Below, in pieces: positions 10,440 to 24,600 of a stretch of 64,000 bases of DNA. The notes beneath the pieces are model-generated. The model had not been told where the DNA came from. It searched no databases and worked only from the letters and a program-made list of their open reading frames with translations. Position numbers and translations under genes: made by a program. Every line of letters starts with the position of its first letter. Position 1 is the stretch's first letter. This DNA is from Cristatella mucedo (taxonomy: Eukaryota > Bryozoa > Phylactolaemata > Cristatellidae). The DNA is taken from contig WPIO01000060.1 of assembly GCA_009760855.2 (NCBI GenBank), forward strand, positions 1,791,501-1,855,500, given 5' to 3'.

Positions 10440-11462
10440 AAGTATCTTTCAAAAAGGCTGTGGTCACGCCACTACTGAAGAAAGCGACACTAGACCAAGA
10501 TAACTTCCGCCCAGTCTCCCTTCTACCGCTCCTATCGAAGACGCTGGAACGAGTCGTGACAGACCAGCTGAACTAATATATTGAAACTTCAAACCTCGCC
10601 AGTAAGTTCCAGTCTGGCTTTAGAGCTAGTCACTCAATGCATTTACTCTTACTCAACAGAGTCAGCATTGGTTCGGGTGTATACCGACCTACTTAGGAAT
10701 GCAGACTTAAGTTGAGTCACTCTGCCTGTTTTTCTCGATCTTTCGGCAGCATTTTATATTATCGATCACCTAGTCCTTCTCGAGCGCCTCTCATCTCGCC
10801 TGGGCATCACTGGCACTGCACTACAATGGTTTAAGTCCTACCTCAGGGAGACTCCAGCATATTTACATAAATACGGAAATAATTTTTATTTACATAAATA
10901 CGGAAAAAGATCATCTGAGGAACGTCTGAAATACGGGGTATCTCAGGTCTCTGAGCTTGATCCCGTTCTTTTCATAGTTTATACTCTACCTCTTGCCGAT
11001 GTGATTTCCAGGCACAACTTAGGCCTTTCCTTCTATGCAGATTAAATTCAGTTGTAGCTGTGCTTTGATCCCTCCCAGCTCTCCAAATTCTCTACACACC
11101 TTTGCTGCATGTAATGCTGGCATTCGCACATGGATGGCAGCAAATTTTAAATCTAATTATCATAAAACTAACTAACTAGTTATGGGAAACCAAGTGTGAT
11201 TCAGAAATTGGAAAACCTAGAGCTTAAAATCGGCTCTGCCAGCATATCTTCTGTTGAATCTGCACGATCTAGGTGTCCTGTTTTAAAGTGACCTTTCATT
11301 AGACGACCAGATCAGCTCCACAGTCAAGTCTGCCTACTTTCAGCTATATCTATTTGTAAAATTTGGGCTTTGCTTAGACAGCGATACTACATCTAAATTG
11401 GTTCATGCACTCATGACATCCGGTCTCGACTACTGTAACTCACTACTGGCTGGTCTAAATAA
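10440..11462 (+). mobile_element. LINE family A, 5' part of a copy split by a SINE
   Basis: Degenerate reverse-transcriptase sequence: PVSLLPLLSKTLERVV near 10510, LDLSAAFYIIDHL-like near 10740-10775, and FYADxIQL-like near 11030-11055. It ends in [10 protein letters not shown]-like sequence at about 11430-11458, then is interrupted by the SINE at 11463-11645. Confidence 0.75.
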
Positions 11463-11645
11463 ATAATAAATAAATCCTAGCTGATTAAACAGCCTCTTTT
11501 TGTATAGCGACAGAAGAGCCTTTACGGCTATCACCACCGCTTGCAGAGGCGATAAAGAATCGCCCACTGCAGAAATCGAACACACGCCCTCGGGACCGAG
11601 GTCGTGAAAGCAACCGCCTTACCTAGTGTGCCATCACGGCTCACC
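11463..11645 (-). mobile_element. tRNA-derived SINE inserted in LINE family A
   Basis: On the minus strand it starts GGTGAGCCGTGATGGCACAC (A-box-like TGGCACACTAGG) and has a B-box-like TGTTCGATTTC. It ends ...TATACAAAAAGAGGCTG then TTTAATCAGCTAGGATTTATT. It is nearly identical in layout to 27363-27554. Flanking LINE sequence is contiguous across it (ctggtcta / ccggcctgcg), so the SINE is the younger insertion. Confidence 0.8.
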
Positions 11646-12165
11646 ACCGGCCTGCGCCATCAAGCGCTTACTGTTGGTGCAAAACTGTTAAGCTAGGCTT
11701 GTCCATCGTGAGCCTTGCAGCTGCCACATCAAATCAACACTCGGCGACCTATACTGGCTCCCAATCAAGCAGTGCATCGACTTCAAGATTCTCTCACTCA
11801 CTCTTAGGTCTCTCCATTCTTTGGCTCCAGCCTCCTTATCGTATCTACTCTACCACCAGGCTAAGCATAGTACCACTCACTTTTCGGGATCTAATCGTTT
11901 ACATATACCTCGTACGAACCTCAAATCTTTTGGAAGCCTTGCATTTAGTTGGTATGCTCCCAAAGCCTAGAAGTCACTACCGACTTATGTCACGGCATCA
12001 CCTGACAGGACCACAGTTAAAAAGAAGCGTAAAATGCACCTGTTTATCACAGAATTTAGTGGGTCCTTGCGATTCGTCCTTTTTGTGCTTATGTGCACTG
12101 ACACTGTGCATGCTAACACTAACCATATTTACATATTGACACTCTGCATGCTTATTATCACATCG
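11646..12165 (+). mobile_element. LINE family A, 3' part of the split copy
   Basis: Resumes the family-A C-terminal coding region (CHIKSTLGDLYWLPIKQCIDF-like) and runs to the GTGCATGCTAACACTAACCA 3' UTR segment typical of family A. The hairpin and ATT tail are missing. Confidence 0.7.
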
Positions 12166-13429
12166 GCGTCCGATGATGCAAATTGTCTTACGTGCTTTAT
12201 ATCAACCACCGCCGATGAGCCAATGATTGCCCCACGACCTCACTATGAGTTTGTGAAGATCCTTAGCATGAGAAGAAAATTCCCTCTGAGCTTCTTCTAA
12301 CCCAAAACTCTACAGATCCAAAGCACGGTGGCTCGCAACAGTGTGTGATCCTAGCTAGGTAGAGAATCGTAACATGAAGCAGGAGCATCAATTTCGAAAG
12401 GTTTTTTGTTGTTAGCAAAACAGTTGGCTCGTCGAAGCCAAGTAGCCTGACAGCCCGAGACCAGTGTACGCGTCTTAAGCACTTGCAAATAAGTCGTGCA
12501 GAAATCTTTCCACGTGCAGCGCCTAATCAACAATAGTAGGAACAGACTGACAATGGTCAGCATGCACATTATTCATGACTGCATGCAGGTAGCATAAGCC
12601 CATCAAAGACATTAGATGTACTAGACACTCATCGCTTTGCACTGCCGTGTAAAAATAATTTATGCTTTGTCAACAAACGTTACAAAAACGTGGACAGGCG
12701 TGACACAAGTCACAAAACTATCTATCATGCAAAAACAATCGGCCTGGCCGTTGGCCAATGGAATGTGGCCCACCGATAGCACAACTACTAAAAACCTCAA
12801 AATCAGTAAAAATGGAATAGAGGACCCAATCGTTAGAAGAGGCTTTTTTACCGGCTTTTTTTCTGCGAAATAAAACAAGTAGGGCCAGCAGCTGGAAAAC
12901 TAGCTTGGCTGCTGTCAGTAGACGCGCATAACCCAGTCTTTGATTCTAGATGGAGTCTTGGGGTTTACAGCTGATAGACGACGACTCGGACGACAGATGC
13001 CTCTGATGTTCTACCACAGATCTACTTTCGCCTTCCCGTAACAGGTATCTTGGTAGGTGTCGAGGGCTGAACAGCCTGAAAACACAAGAAAGGTTTCTTC
13101 GAGGACTAGAAACCAACGCAGTGTGGCTCACAACTAAAGCAAATTCGATGATATATAATCTAAAAGCAGGCGAGATTGACAGTGTGGGAAGACTAAATAA
13201 AATAACTTCTGACGCAGTGGTCTAACGATTATGATTCTTCAGGCAACTGCTACCGGAATTCTTCTGCAAGCCGGTTACTATGTTCATTAGTGAGATCAGG
13301 TGCTGAAACAAGCAACTGCTTATGTCTAAGTATGGTTGGCAATTCGTAGCAATTTCCATAGCTGCATTTCCGACATGTTCAGCAGCAGTCGAAAGAAGCC
13401 CAGGCACAGATAGGATATTGCCAGCATCT
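12166..13429. other. No gene recognised
   Basis: AT-richer spacer. Short open frames lack any recognisable motif or splice-compatible neighbour. Confidence 0.4.
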
Positions 13430-14665
13430 GGGCACATCTATGATAGTTTAAATCGTATTTGTCAGATCGTGTTCAATCCGTGTCGTGTGGGGGTGAGGTC
13501 TCACACACGAGAAGGGTCACCTGTGGAGTCCCTCAAGGGTCTGTATTCGGTCCCTTGCTGTTCTCCATTTATACACAACCTCTGGGAAAAGTGATTAAGG
13601 CCCATGGAATAGGATATCACTTCTATGCTGACGATACTCAGTTGTATTTGTCCTTCAAAGCGTCGGAATCTCCTGCGGCAACTGAGAAACTGAATGCTTG
13701 CCTTGCCGATATTCGATCCTGGATTTCGGAAAACTTCCCGAAATTAAATGATAATAAAACCGAACTGCTGCTCACAGGACACCCTAAGCGTGTGGCTGGA
13801 TTAGAAGGCTTTGCTCTTCTAATAGGTGATGCTATTGCGAGACCATCACCACGTGCTCGAAATTTATAAATCGTTTTCGACAGCTGCCTCAATTTTAAAA
13901 GCTTCATTCAGAAGACTGCTTCTACAGCTAGCCATCACGTCAGATCCATATCCAAGATTGGTAGATGTCTTCCACAGTGGCTAGTAAAAAATTGTACTAG
14001 CTCCTCAGTTCTGTCTCGGCTTAATTATTGTAATTCCCTTTTGGCTGGGTTACCAAAGAAAGCTATTAGGCCACTGCAGATGACTAAGAATATGGCTGTC
14101 AGGCTAGTCTTCAAGTCCCAGCGGTTTGAGCATGTGTCTCCTTTGCTAGAAGAGCTAGAATGTCTGGCGGTTGATCAACGGATGCAGAGCAAAGTTCTTA
14201 CGCTGACCCACAAGGCCTGCCACGGCTTGGCTCCTTCGTACCTAGCTGAACTGCTGCATCAGTTTCAGCCTGTTCGCGCCTTCAGGTCCTGTGTGGACAA
14301 TAAATTAGCTGTTCCATTCCTCTACTTAAAGACCGTTGGCGACAGAAGCTTTAGCTCTGCAGGTCCTAGGCTGTAGAACTTGCTTCCACAATTCAACGAC
14401 AACTACTTTCCTACTGCCGACTATGGCTCATCCTTTTCAGCAGTCCTGAGCTGCTACTTCCATGCTACTCACTACCTCAACTGCTCTCCTGACTCTGCTA
14501 AGCTTCCCACTTTCTCTTTGTTGCGTGAGACGAAGTCTGCTGTCAACCGAATGCGTACCAAAAGCCGCTCAGGCTGTGAGTGCGCTATACAAAACTCTCC
14601 TTCGTAACACCCACATGGTCTTTATGACTTTGTGGAGTTACAGACAGAGGTACATTACATTATGA
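13430..14665 (+). mobile_element. LINE family B, long 3' half (RT palm to tail)
   Basis: The best family-B copy here. It has [32 protein letters not shown] (catalytic box, about 13618-13653), [29 protein letters not shown], then after a break KAIRPLQMTKNMAVRLV, HKACHGLAPSYLAELL and RSFSSAGPRL. Next comes the family-B-specific tail peptide YSPTADYGSSFSAVLS-like and the GTTACAGACAGAGGTACATT end. Stops and frameshifts are present at about 13868 and 14374. Confidence 0.85.
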
Positions 14666-15641
14666 TATGACCACCTCAATGACCGCTTGCATAGTTTCGT
14701 GTATATGCACAGGTTAATAATAATCATAATGATAATACATTTGATAAAGCGTCTTCAGAGAACTCAATATCTTTCTAGGCACTTTAAGCTTAAGCATAAA
14801 TTAACAAAGATCCATGACACTGCGGGTCCTGCTTATGACTTTCGATGAAATACAGGTATATACATATATATATATATATACAGCAGAACGGTTGCTAAAT
14901 AGCCATCTAGCAAGCAGCCCACAGCTAGCAGTAAAGTCAACCTGTTTAGTTCTACATCACCAGCTACAGCTGAAAAAATCTCTTCGGTGCGGATTCAACA
15001 CAAAGAATTAAGTACAAAAGCATGAACATCAACTATTATGAACACTACAGAACCAATCGGCTTGCAGTTTGCCAGTTAAAAAAGCACTAAAGTAAAAGAC
15101 AAGGATTTCATGGCTCTCTGCCGGGAAATGTCAATGAGTGACAACAGATCTGGGCCAGACAGAATGTGCGCATGCAGAACACCCATCGTGTTTGTGGATT
15201 TAGGACTATATGAGAATTCTCTTTGTGACTTCGATTTTGTTTGGCTGGCCCCACAAGAATTTAAGAAAACCCCTACCCCTTACTGCCATGTACCTGCATG
15301 CACAAATGTATCTCAGTCTATAACTTCACACAACCATACAGACTGGGTGTTAAACTGTTGTTAAACTGGGTGTTATGATTACGTTAATGGAGTTTTCTTT
15401 GGCGATCTAAATAAAAACCTCAGCGGCTGTAGATGCCCAGGAGGTAGAGACACCATGTTGATGTTTAGTGACAGTTTTCTATGCCCATTGAATTAGGGTT
15501 CGTGCCAGTAGTAAACACTTGCTAATACTTGAAAATACTAGTGCTTCGATGTTTATTAGGAGGTACAATTCCTAAGCTTTGTTTCTATGTTATGTTTAGG
15601 TATTTTGTCACTGAGACGACTTGTCGGCTTATGCGTTTTTT
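14666..15641. other. No gene recognised; short (TA)n at 14864-14881
   Basis: Contains a fragment of the LINE family-A 3' end in minus orientation (about 14720-14800). Nothing coding was identified. It is the intergenic space below the kinesin gene's polyadenylation region. Confidence 0.4.
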
Positions 15642-15684
15642 TTTATTGAAATGAATTACTAAATTATTTGTATAACATTTTATT
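15642..15684 (-). promoter_or_regulatory. Candidate polyadenylation signals of the kinesin gene
   Basis: Minus-strand AATAAA occurs at 15642-15647 and 15679-15684, about 460-500 bp beyond the kinesin stop codon, in AT-rich DNA. The position is plausible for a 3' UTR end; not otherwise supported. Confidence 0.4.
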
Positions 15685-16142
15685 TTTATGAACACTTAAT
15701 TTGCCCGAGTTTAAGCATTCCAGCATGTGAAAACTGCATGGATTGTGTACGCTTTTTTGCACGGATTCCAGGCAGATTTTTGAACACACGGTGGCTATCG
15801 CCCAGATTGCGTCTGGTCCCAGCGACATTAGCCTTCACAAGCTTGCTGAATGGAATAGAAAGAATTCGCCACGGGCACAAGTGTCTCTTTCTGTCCACTT
15901 TTATAACTAGTACGCTCGACTCCCTCGATGCTGTTTCTTCGTCAGACGAACGAGAACAAACGAGAGAAAGCAGGCATTCACCAATTGCAGCCCGCATGCT
16001 GGCCCACACACGAGTGCCTCGCTTCGAGTATCCGAGCTTGCAGCAAGGCGAGCATTCACGAGCGGAAGCCAGCACGGTGAGTCCGATGAGCTTGCACACC
16101 CCCACACCCATGGCACATGGGAGGGCAGAGGTCGAAGCCAGG

Positions 16143-16375
16143 TCAGCTGACACATCGAAGGGGGAGGGTGCCACTCACGTCGCTGCCGCTCTGGTCGAGC
16201 CTATCTCTGCTGCCGCTCTTGTCGCCCCGCTCGGCGCTCGGCTCGAGGCTTCTGGAGGCCGCGCCCAGCTCAACGGCACGCACTCTCTGGGCGAAAGCGA
16301 GGGAGCATATCGTCTCGGACACGTTGAACTGCACGGGTGCGACTTGCACTATCATCAGAGTTTTCGAATCGCCGC
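16143..16375 (-). CDS. KIFC3: Kinesin exon 14: end of motor and C-terminal tail
   Basis: Acceptor TGTTGTAG|GC. Encodes [20 protein letters not shown] and [18 protein letters not shown], then a 30-40 residue Ser/Arg-rich tail and a TGA at 16145-16143. The motor is the last domain, as in kinesin-14s. Confidence 0.95.
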
Positions 16376-19300
16376 CTACAACAGAGAAGACCAACAGACG
16401 CGATGCAAGCCGATTGTCGAGTACGATCTTTCGGTGCGTGCGAACGAGTGGCTAGCGTTTCGAAAAAAGAGGAAGCCGATTTGCAGAGCTCCCCTCTGCC
16501 CACTAATCAAGCATGTCAGGTCACACGAGTGTAATAGTCAGCAGTGACTGCAAGAGGAGGCGTTCAGCTGTTTGAAAGCTCCATGCTACGACGTCAGCAC
16601 ACATGGTTCTATCGAAAAAAAAGGAATCCAGCACGTCAATCGTGCACGAATCGCAAGTATGAAATGAAGCACATCAATTCATAAGAAGGGAACCAAATAA
16701 GCCATTCACCCACACATCCTGTACATTCAATGCAGCCCCTAAGTTAAAAGACAGTGCACACCAAGGCAAGCAGGTGGGCAGCAATAAGCTCCAACTGCAG
16801 ATTGTTTCCAGGCAACAATCAGGTAAGTTAAGCACATTGGAAGGCACAGGCTGACCAAGAGAGTGTCAACTGAGCCAGCGACAGGCACCGAGGATGCTTT
16901 TCGCATCTAAAATGGGAGAGGAGGGAGGTTTAATTAACAGTGGTCACCAGCGATTTCAGGTGGCAGCTCTACAGCAGCTGTCAGACTATAGTTCCTGCTT
17001 CGCAGGGGTCGTCGTTGGCAGCTGTGGCCTCCACTGACCTCGCTCGGACGACGTTTGATGTGGCGCCCTCAGAAAACTCAATCAAACCAACGCCGGGCTC
17101 AGAAATGTCTGGCTGAACGTGCCAGGGCAAGAAGATTGCACTCACCAAGAGAATCTTGCAGCAAATACGTCAGCTTCGAATTACGGTAAGGTACAAAAGA
17201 TTGCTTGTTTCGAAGGGCAGCAATGACATCGCCCAGACTTGACAAGGACTTGTTTATCTTCTGCGCTTCTTTCAGCCGGTCGCCGTCTGCTCCGGACTTG
17301 CTCACACGCTCAGATCCAGCCAAGTCGACAAGGTTCAGCTTACCTACAAAACGAAATAAAAATCAGCGACAGCCGTAGACGTTGGCTTTCATATCACCCT
17401 TATAGCAAGCTACAGGGATGGCACAACAATACACACGGTAAAGGCCGTGACACGCGACAAGGCAGAGTGCACCGATTAGGAGAATGACAATAAAGAAGCC
17501 CGAATGCCGAACTAAGAACAGTCGAAGTTTCTGCCAGCCTCAGAGCAGTGAAGCTTTCGTGGCTTTTAGCCTGCTTGTCATCGATACAGGCTGGCCACAT
17601 CTCACTGGTCGACATGCTGCTTGATGATTGGGGAGCCAGTGCAGGTCGGTTGAGAAGGGGTTGAATGTGACAACTATGATGCCGACGACAGACAAGCCTA
17701 ACTGCACAGTTTTACACCATCTGTAAGTGCTTGAATGCACACACCGATAGACCAGCAAGCAGCGAGTAACAGTAGTCGAGACGTGATGTTGCAAACGCAT
17801 GGACAAATTCGGATGTGGTATCCCTGCCTAAGCACGTCCGAAATTTAGCAAGGTTATGCTGCTCTAAGTAGGCAGACTTGACTGCGGAGCTGATGTGTTC
17901 ATCTAGTGAAAGGTCACTTTGAAACAGGACACCTAGATTAAATGCAGATACAACAGGAGATATGCTGGCTGGGTCGATTTTGAGAGAATCATTCCAATTT
18001 CCGAGTCACGCTTAGTTTTCCCATAACTAGTAAAGTTAGTTTTGTCGTAATTTAATTTGAGAAAATTTGCTACCATTCATGAGCAGATGTCAGCACTACA
18101 TGCAGCAAGTATGTGTAGAGAATTCAACGTGCTGGAGGGCTGGGAGGGATTAAAGCAAAGGTAAAACTGAGCGCCATCTGCATAGAAGTGATAGTCTAGA
18201 TATAGTGCCTAGAAAGAGATTGAGTTCTCTGATGAGCGCTATATCAAATGTACTATTATTATAATTATCATTAGATTGTGCTAGGCTATTGTGCTTGGTG
18301 CAAGATGAGAGGTGCTCGAGAAGTACTTACTCATCAAGCGCCTAGAGAGAGATTAAGTTCTCTGAGGGCGCTTTATCAAGTGAATTATTATTATTATTAT
18401 TATTATCATCAATTGTATCAGATGCTGCGGAAAGATTAGTAAAAGCAGAGGTACAATGCACATTCGTAAAAAAATGAAAGTAGCAGCTCTGAGCGGCTGG
18501 AAAGGATTCACCACAGTCGGCAGCAGGAGAGTGGATGTCGTTTCGTCTGCAAGCCCAGAAATCACATGCCTACGATCAGGCTTGCACCCAAGTATTTTTC
18601 TAAGTGCAGCCCCTCGCCCCACAGGGAGCATCCACCAAGTCGCAGGCCCTACTGCTTGGACCACCTGCTTTTAAAATTCCTGATTGTAGAACACATTTAT
18701 GCGATCCGTTTTATACAAGAGGACAGCTGCCACTACAATTGCCTCAAAATTTATATACCCTGATTTGGCCCAGGGGTCACGGTTCTCGCCTTTAACGACC
18801 AAGATCGCTCACGGTGAATGCAGTTGACACCTGAGATCGTGGGCTCGAGCTAAGAAGAATACGTGCAGCGCATGAATGGAGATCTTTTCTTAGGACGCCG
18901 TACATACAAATAAATTATACGAATTGAATATATGCATTGCTAAGTGGCCGACAATCTCAACAAGTGACACGATTCTACATCCTAGCCAGAGGCCATGAAG
19001 CAAAGCTGGCCAACTGGAGCGCTCACCCAGACTCTTGACTCCCGTCGTTCGGTTCACTCCTGTGACTTCGATGCACAGCACTGCGTGAGACCGTGACGAG
19101 TGCTCATTCATGTTGGTCGTGGCCGTCGCTCGGTTGACGCGGGCCTGAGAAAAAAGCCTGTTGACGTCGTCTAGAGAGCTGACGTCCACCCAGGTCAAGC
19201 CTGGCACGTACAGCGAGCTGTCCTGTGCCATCTTGACGTCGAGCTTGTACGAGCCCGGCTCGGCACTCAGCAGATCTCGCAGCATTTCGTTGTATATCTC

Positions 19301-21534
19301 GATGGCCGAGATGCGTATCGAGAAGTTCCAGTCGCGCTTTCGGTCGACAGTCTCACCGAACAGTTCGGCCAGAGCTCGCTGATTGATGCCGGGACTTTCA
19401 GGCGTGCCTTCCATCGTGAACGTTTTCCCCGAACCCGTTTGTCCGTACGCGAAAATGCACACGTTGTAGCCGTCGATGCAAGACGTGACGAGCGACCTGA
19501 CTTCGTCGAACACCTACAGCGAGAGATAACGCCCTGCGAGTGACTGCGACAGCATTGCCGCCGCTAAGAGTTGCCGCATTTTGAAACGGGTACTACAGCT
19601 TATGCGAATGCGAAATGCACGTGAAGCCGCATCCTGAATGAGTAGGCTCACGTTGAAACGAAGCCCGGACATCTACCGACAGATCGTCGTGCTAGACTCG
19701 GTCTAAATATCATGTACACGTGAAAGCAAATGCAAATTTGAATAGCACAATGGCTAAGCTAGCGCAGCACTGACCATCACAGCGCTTTCCCTTCAAGTCT
19801 AGTTTTGGTCGGCTGCCACTTATCTGCATAGGGCTCTGAGAGAACTTATCTCTACATAGGTGCTTCACAAGTGCCGCCGGGAATGAGCCCATGACTCCGG
19901 TCGTCTAAGGCAAATGCCTTAATCCCTGGGCTAAACTCTGGTGAAAAAATGCACACTACCTACTTAAAAATCCAGGCCTCACCAGCACTACTGGCTGAAC
20001 AGTACATCGTCCAAGCCAACAGCCGGTGCAACCGGAACTTCTCTCGACAAAACTCAGCGAGCAGGAAACGGTCGTTCGGTCATGCAAGCAATCTCCCCCC
20101 CCAGAAAACGAAGGTAAATGTCATGATAGATTTTCAACACCAGCCCCTTCACTGTTTCAAAAAGAATATCCAAGTACCCAACGCACACACGCATGCAAAC
20201 ACGAATGCAGCATACGAGCAAAATGTGAAACACCGGCAAAGAAAACAAGTTTTCCAATCTCGAACTCGCATTGCTGCCTCACAGCGACCACATTTCTTCT
20301 GCGAGAGACGAAGGCAGAGCGAGAGACATGACCTTGCGTCATGGTCTTGAGCCGGCCTTCGGAATGGCGCATCTATTAGTGGAAGCCAACGTCTCGAAGT
20401 CAGTATCAGCTGATCGAATAGCCTCGTCTACATGGCACCAGAAGCGCCTTAACGTCTATCGTCACAACATGCAGTCGGCGATAAAGGATTGCCTGCCGAA
20501 GGACTCGAGCCCCGACCAGGGTCGCGGAGTGAGAGCACCTTCACCCCTTCCCTCCATAAAGATCCAGGAACAATGCCCCATGATGCTCCCCCACACACTA
20601 TTCGTCAAGTGCAAGGCCACTGCCCCAATTAATGGCGGACAGGCCAGCAAACGTACCTGAGTCTGAGAACTATCGACACGGAATATCTTGTCCATGTCAA
20701 ACGTCTGCTTGCGGCCTTTGTAAGAGACATGAATGACGTCCTCATCGTCCTGGTCGTGCTCGATAACGTTGACTGCACCCAGGCCCTCGCCATCCTCGCG
20801 AATGATTGGACGGATACGGCAGAACACGCGGATGTTTCCTAGCGGCACAAGAAAACGGCGTAGCAGCCGGCAGAGCCGCCGAGCTAGCGTGGCGCCAACT
20901 GCTGCGGGCAGATTTCTCGTCAGGTGTGTGAGCAAGAGAGGGGAGAGCAAGCGCGGCGAGCGATCGAGAGAGCCAACTCGCACTCACCTTTCAGCTCGAC
21001 GAGCTCGTTGTGGTACTTCTTGCGAAGCGACATCTCCTTCCGGTACTTGCGCACCAGCTCCTGGTTGTGCTCACTCACGCTCGCCACCGCCGCGGCTATG
21101 TTACGGGCGGCCGCTCGCGAGTCGACCGCTACGTGCTGGGCAAGCGCAGCACACTGGCGCTTGAGCACCACGAACTCCTGTGCTATTGCTCGCACGACCG
21201 GTCCGAGCTCGAGCAGGCGAGAGCGGATCGTCTGGCGCGACAGCTTGGCCTGCTGAGCGCGCCGCTCCTCGTCCGCTCGCAGCCGCTCCACGGCGGCGTC
21301 GCGGTCCTGCCGGACGTCGGCCAGCTCGCGGCTGCTCGTCTGCTGCAGCGCTTTCAAGTCCTCGTCACGGCTCGCCAGCTGAAGCGTGTCAGGAAGCGGA
21401 AGACGGGTGACGGCAGCGGCTTGCATATCGGATCGGAGGAATGAAACGCAGCAGCTGCGCACTGAAGCTAAGCGGTAACGTGAGGCAGAAGCATGTACAT
21501 GTGCACGCACATAGTGAGTGTGCACATGCAAGCA

Positions 21535-21609
<75 letters not shown>

Positions 21610-24600
21610 GCCTGCGTATGCACTGCACTCTAGACAGCAGAAACAGATGGGTTGGACGAAAGTAAACAGTTCGAGGGAGGAGCCACCTCGAACCGCGGTT
21701 CACTGACTAAAGCACAAATGACCGGATGAATGCACAACGGTAACGTGCACTAAGCGTATCGTAATCGCCACTGTCAGCATGCTCCTTATATTCAGTGTTC
21801 ATCGAAGAGAGACCCTCATGACTTATCATTGCCAACGAGCAGTGACGTGAGCAGGTGCCGAGAATAAAAAAATCTAAAATATAATTCATTTGCATAGTGC
21901 CCTAAAATAACTTGATCACTATTCAGGCACTTCGCATATGCCTCGGGGCCTCGAGCCCACGACATCAACCAGACCTTGGTCCCCGGGGCAAGCACCTTGA
22001 CCGCTGGACCACCGCGATTACATCGCGCTATGGTGAGATCTTTCCGGTACATTTCTGAGACTCCCTTCCGGTACACAGCTCATAGCAGTGCTCTGATCCT
22101 TCGGGGGAGGTACACGGGTATAAACACGGCTGAATCCGTTGCCGAATTTGGACAGAGCCATCACAGCCACGCGGTATCGTAATAATAATAATAATGCACT
22201 TGATAAAGCGCCCTCAGAGAACTAAATCTCTTTCTAGGCGCTTCACATTTGCTGAAAGGGGAAGCGCGATTGAATGGTGAGTAATATCATGCTATATAAA
22301 CATGAATAACATGGTTAGGGGCGACATGCACAGGGTCAGCATGCAAATGTGGTTAATGGCAGCATGCACAGTGTCAGCACGCATAAGTACATGAAGGACG
22401 AATCACAGGGATCCACTAAATGCTGTCCTAAATAGGTGTGTTTTTAAGTTCTTTTTAAATGCGGTCAAGTCAGGGGATGTTCTGATGCAAGTCGGGAGGG
22501 AGTTCCAGGCTTTGGGAACATACGAACTAAATGAACGGTCTCCAAAGGATTTGAGGTTTGCATGAGGTATTGGTAAACTGTTGGATTCCGAAAAGCGGGT
22601 GGTACGAGTGGGGGAGTAGATCTGAGAGACAGGCTGGAGCCAAAGAATGAAGTGACCTAAAAGTGAGTGACAAAACCTTGGAGTCGATCCTTTGCTTGAC
22701 TGGGAGCTAGTGCAGGTCGGCGAGAAGCGGTGTAATATGGCAACTGCACCGCTCACGACAAACAAGCCTAGCTGCCCAGTTTTGCACCATGTATAATCAC
22801 CTGATTGCACATGCCGGTAGACCAGCAAGCAGTGAGTTACAGAAGTCAAGACGGGATGTCACAAATGCATTGACCAACTTAGACGTGGTATCCTTATCTA
22901 AACAAGCCCGAATTTTAGCAATGTTATGTAGCTGAAAGTAGGCAGACTTGACTGTGGAGCTGATGTGGTCGTCTAACGAGAGGTCACGTTGGAACATGAC
23001 ACCTAGATTTCGACCTGATTCAACAGGTGATATGCTGGCAGAGCCAATTTTGAGCGCCAGCCTTTCCAATTTCTGAATAACAGCGCTAGGAGGTATCGAT
23101 CCTGTCTTGTCGGCCTTGCTAATTGAGCCCATCACAGCACTTCTCTCTTGAGCTTTGCTGGCTCCCTACCATGCATCGACTCCAACTTTAGGATCGTCTC
23201 AGTCTGGCCTATCTAGCCGACCACCTGCCTACTCCAGTCACGTGCTTGCTCACGACTGCTCCGAGGCTTCCACAAGTGCCTCTCACCAAATTAAAATCTT
23301 TTGCTGATCAAACTTTCAGTTTGCTTGCAACGAAAGTCGGGAACTCGCTTTGGGCTTCTGTCACCACCGGCATTGAGCGCACAGCACACAAGTCTCAGCC
23401 AAAGATGACCTTTCTTTGTCTTCTCAGCTTCTCACCCGAGTCCCTGCGAACTTGCATTCTTGTTAATGTGTGCTTACCTGTGCACGATTCAGTGCCTATT
23501 ACTGGCAAGGGGTCCTACAAACCAGCTACTCTGAATTGCCCCCTAGAGAGCTTTTAGAAGTCCGGTGGCCTGAGCATGTTGCTTGTGATTCTTCAAGTTT
23601 GTGCAAGCATGGTGCCTTGCTCGCTATTAACTCTTTGCTATTGCTTCCGTGAAAGCAAATTGCACAGAGCATGTATACACATTTGGTTCTCTGACAGTGC
23701 TATACAAGACATTATTATTATCATCAACTAGAGACCTCTGACCCCAAGGCTTTATTAGGCTACCAAGAGATAGCCAGCAACCGTGCAAGAGAGGGCCGGA
23801 GCCTGCCGGCCGGCAAGGGGCGGTATCCTAGCACATTTTTCTTGTCGATTCCGATTCAAGTTCCATGCTAGAAGAAGTTCAAGAGCAGTGACACAAGGCA
23901 CCATCCGGTACAACACCCTGTACGCTGGCAAACGGCAACAATTTCATCTGGGTCTTCCGTTTCCATAACTTTGCATCCTGAACATAAAGATTTTTTTCAC
24001 GAGAAAGGTTCATCTGGGTCTTCCGTTTCCATGACTTCGCATCCTGAACATAAAGATTTTTTTTCACGAGAAAGGTTAACTCATGCTACGGCCATACAAA
24101 AGTCGAATCGCAGACGCAGTCGGACCGCGTCAATGCAGCCGGACCGCGTCAATGCAGCTGCCGATCCAGTCTTTGCATGCAGCCAAATGTCCTCTGAGTA
24201 TGACCACCGGCACTTTGTGCGCACCCTATAAAAACCCTTTGCCAATCACTTCAAGGAGAACATCAGCTGGTCTCATCACCTGTCGTCCGATTCGCTGCTA
24301 CCCGACTGCGCTCTGCAAGCAACTGCAGACAGGTAGGCTGGCAGGCAGCCAGCGGGTGGGCCACCGAACCATAGCTCAGCGTGGCGCCATTTTCTCCCAG
24401 CCACTCGACGGCGCGCAGAACGCCGGTCGAGCGTGAGCCTCAGCCACCGGTGTCGCTGCTCTCGCGACGTCGACGCAGCAAACGAGAGAGGTTGGAAGGG
24501 CTAGCTCGAGCTCAGGAATGGGGTGGCGGTGGCGGCCAGGAAGGAGGAGGAGGCAGAGTGGGCGGGGCTGTGTAAGGCGTGACGCTGCGCCGCCAGCTCT

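Noticed and set aside
15738-16547. Long plus-strand open frame (about 269 codons) over the kinesin last exon and 3' UTR
   Set aside because: It is antisense to a well-supported motor exon, has no domain, and its composition follows the opposite-strand coding sequence.
16560-17145. Extra kinesin exon between exons 13 and 14
   Set aside because: Exon 13 and exon 14 join in phase and reconstitute the conserved [14 protein letters not shown] motor sequence without a gap.
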